Assembly (NCBI RefSeq): GCF_002081825.1
Contig: NZ_MUKU01000047.1
Span: 1 to 36,309, forward strand
DNA from: Chromobacterium haemolyticum
Lineage (GTDB): Bacteria > Pseudomonadota > Gammaproteobacteria > Burkholderiales > Chromobacteriaceae
Length of the DNA stretch: 36,309 bases
Reading direction: 5' to 3'
Position numbers and translations under genes: made by a program. This document shows positions 1 through 8,727 of the stretch, piece by piece; position 1 is the first letter of the stretch; each line of letters opens with the position of its first letter. The notes beneath the pieces were generated by a model. The model ran no database searches. It saw only the letters and a list, made by a program, of their open reading frames with translations, and had not been told where the DNA came from.

Positions 1-1490
1 CGTTGGCAGCAGAGTCCGATGCGCTGCTCCGGTAGCACGCCGAGCTGGAGCAATTGCCGGGCCAATTGATTGGCGCGGGCGTCCAGCTCGCGGTAGCGTA
101 GCGCGGCGGTGTCGCCCTGGACGGCGATACGCTCGGGAAAGGCCTGGGCGGCGCGTTCGAACCAGGCGCAGAGATCAGGATGGGGTGGGGCGACGGAAGC
201 GGGCAACGCGGCGGCGCACGGCGGCTTGGCCAGCGTTTGCTGCGGATCGCGCAAGAGGCTGTGCAGCAAGGGTTCCACGCCGTCGATGAAGGCGGCGGCG
301 TCCAGTTCAGAGAAGCTGGCCAGGTTGTAGTCGAGGTCCACTTTCACCGGCTGGCGGGAGTCCGCCTCGCGCACGAAGACCTTCAGCGGATAGTGCTGCG
401 ACAAGGCGCGCATCGCGGTCATATTGCTGACGGTGCCGTCGAACATGGCGTCGTAATCGTGCTTCTCAAACGACAGGCTGATTTCGTAGGGCAGCTGGTC
501 CCGACTGAGGCCTTCGGTTTCGCCTATCGGGAAGCGGTGATGGCGGAAGTCGGCTCTCAGTTCGCGTTGGATCAGGCTGAGCAGTTCCGCGAAGCTCCAG
601 TGTGGGCGCAGCTTCAGGCGCAGCGGGCACAGGCTGGCGAACAGCCCCGGGGTGTTCTTGGCCAAGGCGCTGCGGCGGTTGAGGATGGGCAGGGCCAGCA
701 GCAGATCGTCTGTGCCGAACTCGCGCAGCGCATGGGTGTAGATCAGGCCGATGAAAAAGTGGAAGACGGTGGCCTGGTGCGCGGCGGCCAGTTCGCCGAT
801 GCGGCTATAGCTTTCCGCCGATAACTGGAAGCTGCGCTGGCCGCAGGTGAGGTGTCCGCCGGCGTCGGCGAACAGCCGGGTTGAGTAGCCGGCGAGCTTG
901 TCTTGCCAGTATTGCCGGTCTTTCTCGTAATGGCGCGACGCGTAGTAGCCGTCTTCCTCCTCCACCAATTCGGCTGGCGTCATCGTCGACGCCGGCTCCG
1001 GCAGCATGCCCTGGCGCAGGGCGTTGTAGTAACGACACTTCTCGCCGTAGAGCTGGGCGATGGCCCAACCGTCGAAGGCGATATGGTGGAAGCGGCCGTA
1101 CAGGATGAAATCCTTTTCCCCGTGCCGCAGCAAGGTGTAGGCGGCCAGCGGCGTTTGACCGTCGAAGGGGAAGGCGCGGGCGAAGTCGCGCTCGGTCCAT
1201 TCCTTGGCCGCGCGCTCCGGATCCGTCTCGCCGCGGGTGTCTATCACCGTCAGCGGGCGGGGATGGCGCGGGCAGAGCACTTGGCGCGGCTGGCCGTCGG
1301 CATCGTCTATGGCTATGCGCAGCGCCGGCGTGTGCTCCGTCAGGGCGGCGAGCGCGGCTTGCAGGGTTTCGATATCGAGTGCGCCCTGGATTTTGATAAA
1401 ACCGCCGATATTGAATAGTTCGGGTGCGGAGAATAACGATTGATGAAAATAAATTTCCAGCTGCCGGCGTGTAAGCGGGAAGGTTTTCAT
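1..1490 (-). CDS. Nonribosomal peptide synthetase, N-terminal part (condensation domain and start of adenylation domain); runs off the left edge
   Basis: My translation of the minus strand from the ATG at 1488-1490 stays open to the window edge (about 496 codons). It begins MKTFPLTRRQLEIYFHQ, typical of a condensation domain at the protein start. The condensation catalytic motif HHxxxDG is present as HHIAFDG at about residues 135-141. Around residue 430 an adenylation domain begins, with LRYRELDARANQLARQL matching the usual first adenylation core motifs. The enzyme would activate an amino acid and join it to an upstream acyl or peptidyl donor. A condensation domain at the very start fits either a starter (acylating) condensation domain or a protein that receives its chain from another synthetase; the visible part does not decide this. 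The product is unknown. Substrate-specificity residues and later modules lie outside the window. Confidence 0.9.
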   Translation of the reverse strand, partial: MKTFPLTRRQLEIYFHQSLFSAPELFNIGGFIKIQGALDIETLQAALAALTEHTPALRIAIDDADGQPRQVLCPRHPRPLTVIDTRGETDPERAAKEWTERDFARAFPFDGQTPLAAYTLLRHGEKDFILYGRFHHIAFDGWAIAQLYGEKCRYYNALRQGMLPEPASTMTPAELVEEEDGYYASRHYEKDRQYWQDKLAGYSTRLFADAGGHLTCGQRSFQLSAESYSRIGELAAAHQATVFHFFIGLIYTHALREFGTDDLLLALPILNRRSALAKNTPGLFASLCPLRLKLRPHWSFAELLSLIQRELRADFRHHRFPIGETEGLSRDQLPYEISLSFEKHDYDAMFDGTVSNMTAMRALSQHYPLKVFVREADSRQPVKVDLDYNLASFSELDAAAFIDGVEPLLHSLLRDPQQTLAKPPCAAALPASVAPPHPDLCAWFERAAQAFPERIAVQGDTAALRYRELDARANQLARQLLQLGVLPEQRIGLCCQ

Positions 1491-1790
1491 TTGAGTTATT
1501 CCAATCTTATTTAGAAAGTATTATGCCGAAATATGCTTTTGTACTGCTTTGCGTTTCGCGTAAATCTACACTGATGTGAATTAAATTAGTGAAGCAATTT
1601 GACTGGCAAATAAGTCAGGTTTTTAATGGTTGCCATACATGATAGCGTCATTCTATTAAGATAATGGGATAGCTAAATCAGCGATTCGCATTATAAATTT
1701 TCAAATATTCCTGCTGAATACGGTTTAAATAGTTCATGTTTAATCCGTATTGTTTTTATTTTTACTTTTGTATTTGCGAGGAGTTTTGGA
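1491..1790. promoter_or_regulatory. AT-rich divergent intergenic region between the NRPS and cholesterol oxidase genes
   Basis: This 300-bp gap is clearly more AT-rich than the coding DNA around it and holds no convincing gene. It must carry the promoters for both divergent genes. Leftward, ATTATG at 1520-1525 (CATAAT on the minus strand) is a possible -10 for the NRPS gene. Rightward, TTGCCA at 1630-1635 and TATTAA at 1654-1659 (18-bp spacer) form a weak candidate promoter for the oxidase. TATAAA at 1692-1697 is another possible -10. A good ribosome-binding site (GCGAGGAG) precedes the oxidase start. Confidence 0.5.
1603..1618. promoter_or_regulatory. Possible CviR-type (LuxR-family) binding site
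   Basis: The 16-bp sequence CTGGCAAATAAGTCAG has the CTG...CAG ends and 16-bp length of the CviR operator of Chromobacterium violaceum. The consensus as I recall it is CTGNCCNNNNGGNCAG; 8 of the 10 fixed positions match. It lies between two divergent genes, one of them for secondary metabolism, a class often controlled by quorum sensing. It is an imperfect dyad and could be chance. Confidence 0.35.
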
Positions 1791-3545
1791 ATGAATTCGA
1801 ATGATGCGGAAAAACCTTTGGCCGCCAGCCGTCGTGACTTTTTGACCGGAGGCTTGAAATTGGCTTCCGCAGGGGCCTTGGCGGGGTGGTTGCCGGCCGA
1901 GCGGATCATGGCGGCGAGGCTGACTTGCAGCCAACCCAATAATTTCCCTGCGGAAATTCCCTTATATAAGCAAAGCTTCAAGAACTGGGCCGGCGACATC
2001 AAGGTGGACGATGTCTGGACCTGCGCGCCGCGTTCCGCGGACGAGGTGGTGAAAGTGGCCAACTGGGCCAAGGACAACGGCTATAAGGTGCGGGCGCGCG
2101 GCATGATGCACAACTGGTCGCCGTTGACGCTGGCCGCCGGCGTCAGCTGCCCGGCGGTGGTGCTGTTGGACACCACGCGCTATCTGACCGCGATGTCCGT
2201 CGACGCCTCGGGCCCGGTGGCCAAGGTCACCGCCCAGGCCGGCATCACCATGGAAGCCTTGCTCACCGGAATGGAAAAGGCCGGCCTGGGCGTGACCGCC
2301 GCGCCGGCGCCGGGGGACCTGACCCTGGGCGGGGTGCTGGCCATCAACGGCCACGGCACCGCGATTCCGGCCAAGGGCGAACGGCGTCTGGCCGGCGCCA
2401 GCTACGGCTCGATCAGCAATCTGGTGCTCAGCCTCACCGCCGTGGTCTACGACAAGGCCAGCGGCGCTTACGCCTTGCGCAAGTTTGCCCGCAACGATCC
2501 ACAAATCGCGCCGCTGCTGGCGCACGTGGGCCGTTCGCTGATCGTGGAGGCCACTTTGCAGGCGGCGCCCAACCAGCGCTTGCGCTGTCAGAGCTGGTTC
2601 AATATTCCCTACGGCGAAATGTTCGCCGCGGCGGGCAGCGGCGGGCGCACCTTCGCCAGCTATCTGGACAGCGCCGGCCGGGTGGAAGCGATCTGGTTCC
2701 CCTTCACCAGCAACCCCTGGCTCAAAGTGTGGACGGTGACGCCGAACAAGCCGCTGTTCTCCCGTCAGACCGACAAGCCGTTCAACTACCCCTTCTCGGA
2801 TAATCTGCCCGACGAAGTGACCGATCTGGCCAATAAGATTCTGTCGCTGGGCGACGGCAAGCTGACGCCGGCCTTCGGCAAGGCGCAGTTCGCCGCGGCC
2901 AGCGCCGGCCTGGTGGCGACGGCCAGCTGGGACCTGTGGGGCTGGTCCAAAAACCTGCTGCTCTACGTCAAGCCCACCACCTTGCGCGTCACCGCCAACG
3001 GCTACGCGGTGCTGACCCGCCGCGAAAACGTGCAGCGCGTGCTCAACGAGTTCGTCACCTTCTATCAGGCGCGGGTGCAGGCCTATCAGCAACAGGGCCG
3101 CTATCCGATGAACGGGCCGGTGGAAATCCGCGTGACCGGGCTGGACGATCCTAGCGAGACGGCCTTGAACGGCAGCGTGGCGCCGGCCTTGTCCGCCATC
3201 CGCCCGCGGCCGGACCATCCGGAATGGAACGCCGCGGTGTGGCTGGACATTCTGACGCTGCCGGGCACGCCGTACGCCAACCAGTTCTATCGCGAGATAG
3301 AGCAGTGGATCGAAGCCAATTTCAACGGCTCCTACGCGGCGGTGCGTCCGGAATGGTCCAAGGGCTGGGGCTATACCGACCAGGCGGCGTGGGCGGATGC
3401 CGCCATGCTGCAAACGACAATTCCCAACGCCTTCCGCGCCGGCCAGCCGGCGGCGGCCAATTGGGACGCGGCCAAGGCGGCGCTGGCGACGTATGACCCC
3501 TACCGCCTGTTCTCCTCGCCCTTGCTGGACAGCCTGGGCCTCTGA
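1791..3545 (+). CDS. Secreted FAD-linked cholesterol oxidase (type II, vanillyl-alcohol oxidase fold)
   Basis: The 584-residue protein begins with a twin-arginine signal (SRRDFLTGG at residues 13-21, then a hydrophobic stretch to about residue 42), so it should be exported folded with its cofactor. The mature part opens with the FAD-binding PCMH domain. RARGMMHNWSPL at residues 101-112 contains H107, which by family comparison is the likely histidine covalently bound to FAD. The C-terminal half fits the cholesterol-oxidase substrate-binding domain. The expected reaction is oxidation of cholesterol to cholest-4-en-3-one with release of H2O2. I recall Chromobacterium cholesterol oxidases of this length and type, but could not align them. 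The gene is monocistronic, with a strong terminator after it. The start is fixed by GCGAGGAG upstream and by the signal peptide. Confidence 0.88.
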   Translation: MNSNDAEKPLAASRRDFLTGGLKLASAGALAGWLPAERIMAARLTCSQPNNFPAEIPLYKQSFKNWAGDIKVDDVWTCAPRSADEVVKVANWAKDNGYKVRARGMMHNWSPLTLAAGVSCPAVVLLDTTRYLTAMSVDASGPVAKVTAQAGITMEALLTGMEKAGLGVTAAPAPGDLTLGGVLAINGHGTAIPAKGERRLAGASYGSISNLVLSLTAVVYDKASGAYALRKFARNDPQIAPLLAHVGRSLIVEATLQAAPNQRLRCQSWFNIPYGEMFAAAGSGGRTFASYLDSAGRVEAIWFPFTSNPWLKVWTVTPNKPLFSRQTDKPFNYPFSDNLPDEVTDLANKILSLGDGKLTPAFGKAQFAAASAGLVATASWDLWGWSKNLLLYVKPTTLRVTANGYAVLTRRENVQRVLNEFVTFYQARVQAYQQQGRYPMNGPVEIRVTGLDDPSETALNGSVAPALSAIRPRPDHPEWNAAVWLDILTLPGTPYANQFYREIEQWIEANFNGSYAAVRPEWSKGWGYTDQAAWADAAMLQTTIPNAFRAGQPAAANWDAAKAALATYDPYRLFSSPLLDSLGL

Positions 3546-3574
3546 ACGGCTTTAGACGCTGGAGCTTGTTGAAG

Positions 3575-3609
3575 ACGGCGCGCCCTCCGATGACGGCGCG
3601 CCGTTTTTT
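3575..3609 (+). terminator. Intrinsic terminator after the cholesterol oxidase gene
   Basis: A perfect 10-bp stem (ACGGCGCGCC / GGCGCGCCGT) with a 10-nt loop is followed directly by a run of five T. Confidence 0.9.
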
Positions 3610-3692
3610 GCCGCGCGCTCGCCTCCGCCGGGCCGCGGGCGCTACACTGCAAGCATCGCCGCCGCGCCGGATTCGCGCCCCTTAGCCCAGCC

Positions 3693-4967
3693 ATGTCCAC
3701 CTGCTACGCCCAAGTCGATTGCAATTCCTTCTACGCTTCCTGCGAGCGGGTGTTCAACCCGCGCCTGGCCGGCACGCCTATTGTCGTGTTGTCCAACAAC
3801 GACGGCTGCATCGTGTCGCGTTCGGCCGAGGCCAAGGCTTTGGGCGTGCCTATGGGCGCGCCTTACTTCCTGCACAAGGCGCGGTTGGAGCAGTTGGGCG
3901 TGGCGGTGTTTTCCTCCAACTACGCCTTGTACGGCGATTTGTCCGACCGCGCGATGCGGCTATTGGCCGGTTTCGCGCGCGCGCAGGAGGTGTATTCGAT
4001 AGACGAATGCTTTCTGGACATCGGCGGGGAGCCGGAGCCGGAACGGCTGGCGCAAGAGATGCGCTACGCCATGCTGCGCGGCCTGGGCCTGCCGGTCTGT
4101 GTCGGCATCGGCCCCAGCAAGACCTTGGCCAAGCTGGCCAACCACCTGGCCAAGCTGGACCCGTCCCGCGACGGGGTGATGAATCTGCAAGCGCTGGATG
4201 CGGCGGAGCTGCGGAGCTTGTTGGCCGCCGTTCCGGTGGAGGATATCTGGGGCGTGGGGCGCAAGCTGTCGGTCAAGCTGCGGCTGGAGCGCATCAACCA
4301 CGCCGCGGCGCTGGCGGCGGCGGACCGGGATTGGCTGATTCGCCGTTTCGGCGTCACCGTGGCGCGTATCGCCGACGAACTGGACGGCCTGTCCTGTCTG
4401 AGCCTGGAGGAGGCGCTGCCGCCACGGCAGTCTTTGATGTCCACGCGCTCCTTCGGCCACAAAGTGACGCGGCTGGAGGAGGCGCGAGAGGCGGTGGCGA
4501 TGCACGCGGCGCAAGTGGCGGAGCGTTTGCGGCGACAAGGCTCTCTGGCCTCCTTCCTGCAAGTGGGTCTGCAGCGCGGCGTGTATCAGCAGGGCACGGT
4601 GCAGCGCGACAGCGAGGTGGTGCCGCTGTTGCCGGCCAGCGCCGATAGCCGGGTGCTGGTGGCCGCGGCCGGACGGGCGGTGGAGCGTTTGTGGCGGCCC
4701 GGCGCCGGCTACCAGAAGTGCGGAGTGATGGCCTGGCAATTGGTGGACGCGGAGCGGGCGCAGCCGGATTTGTTCGCCAGCGGGCCGGATCCTGAGAAAG
4801 GAAAACGCTTGATGGCGGCGCTGGACGCGATCAACCATCGCATGGGCCGCGGCACGGTCAAGCTGTTGGCGGAAGGGCTGGAGCAGCCGTGGAAGATGAA
4901 GCAGGACATGCTGTCGCCGGCCTACACCACACGCTGGGAGGACATCCCGGTGGCGAAGGCGAAGTAG
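3693..4967 (+). CDS. umuC: Y-family DNA polymerase, UmuC type (DNA polymerase V catalytic subunit)
   Basis: The 424-residue protein is close to the usual UmuC length. The catalytic carboxylates are present: D9 in YAQVDCNSFYASCERVF, and D104/E105 in YSIDECFLDI. A helix-hairpin-helix-like segment (VEDIWGVGRKLSVKL) and the little-finger region follow. QPDLF at residues 357-361 is a good sliding-clamp binding motif. The C-terminus (LSPAYTTRWEDIPV) is typical of UmuC. It would carry out error-prone translesion synthesis. No umuD gene lies next to it, and I see no LexA box in the 80 bp upstream, so partner and SOS control must lie elsewhere or be absent. Plain UmuC is more likely than DinB because of the SNNDGCIVSRS motif and the C-terminal domain. 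Confidence 0.93.
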   Translation: MSTCYAQVDCNSFYASCERVFNPRLAGTPIVVLSNNDGCIVSRSAEAKALGVPMGAPYFLHKARLEQLGVAVFSSNYALYGDLSDRAMRLLAGFARAQEVYSIDECFLDIGGEPEPERLAQEMRYAMLRGLGLPVCVGIGPSKTLAKLANHLAKLDPSRDGVMNLQALDAAELRSLLAAVPVEDIWGVGRKLSVKLRLERINHAAALAAADRDWLIRRFGVTVARIADELDGLSCLSLEEALPPRQSLMSTRSFGHKVTRLEEAREAVAMHAAQVAERLRRQGSLASFLQVGLQRGVYQQGTVQRDSEVVPLLPASADSRVLVAAAGRAVERLWRPGAGYQKCGVMAWQLVDAERAQPDLFASGPDPEKGKRLMAALDAINHRMGRGTVKLLAEGLEQPWKMKQDMLSPAYTTRWEDIPVAKAK

Positions 4968-5018
4968 GCGCGGCCGGATGCGGCGGAAAGCGGATGGGGC
5001 CACGGCTCTTGGAGTAAA

Positions 5019-6518
5019 ATGCCGCTCTTGATTTGCAACCTGCGGGGCCAGGGCGGCGGCTATAGTGCAATCAAGCCGCCGCGCGCCGCACTTGAAAGCC
5101 AGACATTGAACCCTCTGTTTGCCCAGCCTTGCGCCATCGTCGACTTGGAAACCACCGGCGGCCACATCAGCCGCGACCGCATTACCGAGGTGGGCGTCAT
5201 CCTGATCGACGGCGACCGGGTGGAGCGCTTCAGCTCTCTGATCAACCCCGGCCAGCCCATCCCTCCCTTCATCGAGAACATGACCGGCATCTCCGACGCC
5301 ATGGTGGCGGAAGCGCCGAGCTTCGCCGATCTGGCCGAGCGCTTGCTGACCATGCTGTCCGGCCGCCTGTTCCTGGCGCACAACGCGCGCTTCGATTACG
5401 GCTTCCTGAAAAACGAATTCCGCCGCGCCGGACTGCGCTTTCAGAGCCAGTCGCTGTGCACGGTCAAGCTGTCGCGCCGGCTCTACCCGCAGTTTTTCAA
5501 GCACAGCCTGGACAGCTTGATAGAGCGTTACGACATCCGCCTGCCGGAGCGGCACCGGGCCTTGGCGGACGCGGAAGCGGTGCATCGCTTCCTCGGCATC
5601 GCCAGCCAGGAGCTGGGCGAAGCGGCCGTGGGCGCGGCGATGGCGGCGGTATTGGCCCCACCGCCGGAACTGGCCGGCCTGCCGGCGGCGCTGCAAGAGC
5701 AACTGGAACTGCTGCCGGACGTGCCGGGGGTGTACGCGCTGTACGGGGAGGAGGGCAAACCCTTGTACGTGGGCAAGGGCGGCAATCTGCGCACGCGGGT
5801 GCTGGCGCATTTCGCCGCGGTCAAGGGCGGCGGCAAGAGCCGCGAGGTGCATATCGGCGAGCCCATCGGCCGGGTGGAGTGGCAGGAGACCCTGGGCGAG
5901 TTCGGCGCGCATTTGCTGGAACTGCGCTTGATTCACGCCTTGAAGCCGCAGCATAACCATCGCGGCAAGCTGAGCCCGGAACTGTGCTCCATCCAGCTGG
6001 AGACGGAGGACGGCTTCATCCGTCCCAAGGTGGTGTACGCGCGCGAGCTGGATTTCAGCCGCACCGCGGATTTGTACGGCCTGTTCCGCCATGCGCGGGA
6101 GGCGCGCAAGATCCTGGCGGAAATCGCGCTGGGCAACGCGCTGTGCCAGTCGGTATTGGGCGTGGAGGCGGTGACCAGCCGCAAGGGCGCGCCGTGCGCG
6201 GCTTTGAAGCTGGGACGCTGCCGCGGCGCCTGCATCGGCCGCGAGCCGGCGGAGGTACACGATATCCGGTTGCTGGGCGCCTTGGCCAAGCTGAAGGTGA
6301 AGGCCTGGCCGTTCGCCGGCGCCATTGCGGTGGTGGAAACCGACGAGGTGACCGGCGAGCGCGCCGAGCATGTGTTCGACCGCTGGTGCTATCTGGGCTC
6401 GCGCCAGGGCGACGGCGGCCCGCTGGAGGGCGCGCCGTCCTTCGATCTGGACAGCTACAAGCTGTTGGAAGGCTGGCTGCGCAAGCCGGCGGAGGGCACG
6501 GCGCTGCGCGAGCTGTGA
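5019..6518 (+). CDS. DnaQ-type 3'-5' exonuclease fused to a UvrC/Cho-like GIY-YIG endonuclease
   Basis: The N-terminal DEDDh exonuclease domain shows IVDLETTGG (first acidic pair), LAHNARFDYGF, and HRALADAEAVH (final histidine and aspartate). After a linker comes a GIY-YIG nuclease domain, GVYALYGEEGKPLYVGK. A C-terminal region with a cysteine pair (GRCRGACIG) follows, as in UvrC/Cho-like proteins. The architecture suggests a DNA-repair nuclease that cuts and then trims DNA, but the exact substrate is not known to me. ATG 5019 has GGAG four bases upstream. TTG 5107 is an alternative that starts nearer the conserved domain; residues encoded by 5019-5106 look non-conserved. The gene converges on ubiB with a single base between the stop codons. 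Confidence 0.85.
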   Translation: MPLLICNLRGQGGGYSAIKPPRAALESQTLNPLFAQPCAIVDLETTGGHISRDRITEVGVILIDGDRVERFSSLINPGQPIPPFIENMTGISDAMVAEAPSFADLAERLLTMLSGRLFLAHNARFDYGFLKNEFRRAGLRFQSQSLCTVKLSRRLYPQFFKHSLDSLIERYDIRLPERHRALADAEAVHRFLGIASQELGEAAVGAAMAAVLAPPPELAGLPAALQEQLELLPDVPGVYALYGEEGKPLYVGKGGNLRTRVLAHFAAVKGGGKSREVHIGEPIGRVEWQETLGEFGAHLLELRLIHALKPQHNHRGKLSPELCSIQLETEDGFIRPKVVYARELDFSRTADLYGLFRHAREARKILAEIALGNALCQSVLGVEAVTSRKGAPCAALKLGRCRGACIGREPAEVHDIRLLGALAKLKVKAWPFAGAIAVVETDEVTGERAEHVFDRWCYLGSRQGDGGPLEGAPSFDLDSYKLLEGWLRKPAEGTALREL

Positions 6519-6519
6519 G

Positions 6520-8046
6520 TCAGAGACAGTTCTTCAGCAGCAAGGCCGCCAGCAGAACGGCGATCAGCGCCAGCAGCCAGTTCTGGCGCTTCTGTTCCCG
6601 CATCAGCTGGATATAGCCGCTGATCAGCAGCTCGCTGTTGGCGGAGGACAGCGCGTCATTCAGTTTGCGCGGCAGCGTGGGCAGGGTGGTGGCCCATTGC
6701 GGCGCCTCGTGCTTCAGCGTGCGCAGCAGGCCGCGCCAGCCTATTTGCTCGTTCATCCACTTGGTCAGGAAGGGCTTGGCGGTGTCCCACAGGTCCAGAT
6801 TGGGATCCAGTTGGCGGCCCAGGCCTTCGATATTGAGCAGGGTCTTTTGCAGCAGCACCAGTTGCGGCTGGATCTCCACATTGAAACGACGGCTGGTTTC
6901 GAACAGGCGCAGCAGCACCATGCCGAAGGAGATTTCCGACAGCGGCTTCTCGAAGATGGGTTCGCACACAGTGCGCACCGCCGCTTCCAGCTCCTCGGCG
7001 CGGGTGTCTTTCGGCACCCAGCCGGATTCGATGTGAGCGGTGGCGACGCGGTGGTAGTCGCGGTTGAAGAAGGCGAGGAAGTTGACCGCTAGGTAGTGCT
7101 TGTCGGTGTCGGTCAAAGTGCCGACGATGCCGAAGTCCAGCGCGATGTAGCGACCGTCGGCGGCGACGAAGATATTGCCCGGGTGCATGTCGGCGTGGAA
7201 GAAGCCGTGGCGGAACACCTGGGTGAAGAAGATTTCCACGCCGAAGCGGCTGAGCTTGGACAGGTCCACGCCGGCTTCGCGCAGCCGGTCCACCTGGCCC
7301 ACCGGGATGCCGTGCATCCATTCCAGCGTCAGCACGTCGCGGCTGGTGTAGTCGTAGAACACCTCGGGCACGATCAGCATGTCCGAGTTCTTGAAGTTGC
7401 GGCGCAGCTGCGAGGCGTTGGCGGCCTCGTGCATCATGTCCAGTTCGTCGTGCAGGTATTTGTCGAACTCGGCCACTACTTCGCGCGGCTTCAAGCGCTT
7501 GCCGTCGGTGAACAGTTTTTCCACCCAGCCGGCCAGCGTGGTCATCAGCGCCAGGTCTTGCTCGATCACCGGCTGAATGCCGGGGCGCAGCACCTTGACC
7601 GCCACTTCGCGGCCGCGGCTGCCGTCGGGCTGGCGCAGCCAGGCCTTGTGCACCTGGGCCACGGAGGCACTGGCCACCGGGGTGTTGTCGAAGTCGACGT
7701 AGAGCTCGTCCACCTTGCGGCCCAGGCTGCGTTCTATCATCTCCCGCGCCTGCAGGCCGTCGTAAGGCGGCACCTGGTCTTGCAACCGCGCCAGTTCGTC
7801 GGCGTAGTCCGGGGGCAGCAAGTCGCGGCGGGTGGACAGCACCTGGCCGAACTTGACGAAGATGGGCCCCAGGCTTTCCAGCGCCAGCCGCACCCGCTGT
7901 GGCAGCGGCGCGCTGGTGTCGCGGCGCAGCGGCAGCAGGCCGAACAGCTTGTGGACGAAGCCGAGTTTGGAATGACCTTCCAGGAAGTCGTCCAGGCCGA
8001 AGCGGTAGAAGGTGGAAACGATCTTGATGAAGCGCGAAATCCGCAT
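6520..8046 (-). CDS. ubiB: UbiB, atypical kinase/ATPase needed for ubiquinone biosynthesis
   Basis: The 508-residue protein has the family-specific KxGQ motif (KFGQ, residues 65-68), the conserved lysine in AVKVLRPGI (K151), HADMHPGN (284-291) and DFG (304-306). One or two hydrophobic segments at the C-terminus ([14 protein letters not shown]) anchor it in the inner membrane. UbiB proteins are atypical protein-kinase-like ATPases that support coenzyme Q synthesis, probably by giving the Ubi complex access to lipid intermediates. It is the last gene of the leftward group, six bases after ubiJ. The start matches family N-termini ([20 protein letters not shown]). Confidence 0.96.
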   Translation of the reverse strand: MRISRFIKIVSTFYRFGLDDFLEGHSKLGFVHKLFGLLPLRRDTSAPLPQRVRLALESLGPIFVKFGQVLSTRRDLLPPDYADELARLQDQVPPYDGLQAREMIERSLGRKVDELYVDFDNTPVASASVAQVHKAWLRQPDGSRGREVAVKVLRPGIQPVIEQDLALMTTLAGWVEKLFTDGKRLKPREVVAEFDKYLHDELDMMHEAANASQLRRNFKNSDMLIVPEVFYDYTSRDVLTLEWMHGIPVGQVDRLREAGVDLSKLSRFGVEIFFTQVFRHGFFHADMHPGNIFVAADGRYIALDFGIVGTLTDTDKHYLAVNFLAFFNRDYHRVATAHIESGWVPKDTRAEELEAAVRTVCEPIFEKPLSEISFGMVLLRLFETSRRFNVEIQPQLVLLQKTLLNIEGLGRQLDPNLDLWDTAKPFLTKWMNEQIGWRGLLRTLKHEAPQWATTLPTLPRKLNDALSSANSELLISGYIQLMREQKRQNWLLALIAVLLAALLLKNCL

Positions 8047-8052
8047 GTGCCG

Positions 8053-8637
8053 TCAGGCCTTTGTCTGTTCTTGTTGCAGCGCGGCCTGCAGCCGCGCCAG
8101 GCGTTTTTCCAGGCGGCTGGCGTCATCGCGCAAGGTGTCCACCGCGGCGACGAAGCCCTGCACCTGCCGGCGGCCGGCCAGAACCGGCGTTTCCTCGCGC
8201 AGATGCTCCACCCAGTTGGCGGCCAAACGCCAGGCCACCTGGCCCTTGAAGCCGAGCAGGCCGCGCGCCAGCGTTTCCGCGCGTTGGGCGGCGGCGTCGC
8301 CCACCAGCCGGGACAGGTCCTCGGCGGCGCTCCACTGCAAGCGGCCCAATAGGCGGCCGACGGCGGCGGCCAGTTCGGCGTCGCCTTCCAGTTGGATGTC
8401 GTTCAGCGCTGGGTCGCGCCCGGCCACCGCCGCCAGCGCGACGGCGTGCTTGAGCCGCACCGTGGCTTCCGGCTCGCCTTCGCAGGCGGCCAGCCAGCCG
8501 TCGTCGGTGAACACGCCGGCCACATGGAAGGGCGGCAGCGCCACGGCGACGCGCCGGCCGGCGTGCGCGGCCAGTTCCGCCCGCACCGCCGGGTGTTGGT
8601 TCAACAGATGGTTGAATGCCGCGATCTGGATGCCCAT
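8053..8637 (-). CDS. ubiJ: UbiJ, SCP2-like ubiquinone biosynthesis accessory factor
   Basis: I chose the start at 8637 (MGIQIAAFNHLLNQHP), which gives 194 residues, because GGAG lies seven bases upstream and this N-terminus is typical of UbiJ. The first half is an SCP2 sterol-carrier-like domain that binds lipid; the C-terminal third is charged and probably helical (LRDDASRLEKRLARLQAALQQEQ). UbiJ scaffolds the soluble Ubi complex and holds hydrophobic intermediates. Its position between ubiE and ubiB is the standard order. The distance to ubiE, normally short, is about 230 bp here because repeat elements lie between them. Confidence 0.9.
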   Translation of the reverse strand: MGIQIAAFNHLLNQHPAVRAELAAHAGRRVAVALPPFHVAGVFTDDGWLAACEGEPEATVRLKHAVALAAVAGRDPALNDIQLEGDAELAAAVGRLLGRLQWSAAEDLSRLVGDAAAQRAETLARGLLGFKGQVAWRLAANWVEHLREETPVLAGRRQVQGFVAAVDTLRDDASRLEKRLARLQAALQQEQTKA

Positions 8638-8690
8638 GCGCTGTCTCCGCCGTGATTGGAAGGTGAAGGGGTCTAGTCTGATCAAGGCCG

Positions 8691-8724
8691 CATTGCCGGA
8701 GCGCCGCAGATCGTAATCAGGCTC
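8691..8724. repeat. Fragment of the MITE-like element (one end only)
   Basis: AGATCGTAATCAGGCTC at 8708-8724 matches the terminal repeat of the element at 15734-15884 at 16 of 17 bases. The 17 bases before it also resemble that element's next segment. The other end is missing. It abuts the complete element at 8728-8868, sharing the TTA at 8725-8727, so this looks like an old copy next to a younger insertion. Confidence 0.6.
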
Positions 8725-8727
8725 TTA

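Noticed and set aside
1651-1700. Possible Fur box near GATAATGGGATAGC upstream of the NRPS gene
   Set aside because: Only a loose match to the GATAATGATAATCATTATC consensus, with no second good half, so it is not evidence for a siderophore synthetase.
1962-3413. A 483-codon minus-strand frame opposite the cholesterol oxidase gene
   Set aside because: Antisense shadow of a gene with a signal peptide, conserved cofactor site and its own terminator.
3610-3692. LexA/SOS box upstream of umuC
   Set aside because: No CTGT-N8-ACAG pattern could be found in the gap.
3960-6371. An 803-codon open frame on the minus strand opposite umuC and the exonuclease gene
   Set aside because: It is the antisense shadow of two well-recognised genes in GC-rich DNA; its translation is Gln/Arg/His-rich and low in recognisable motifs.
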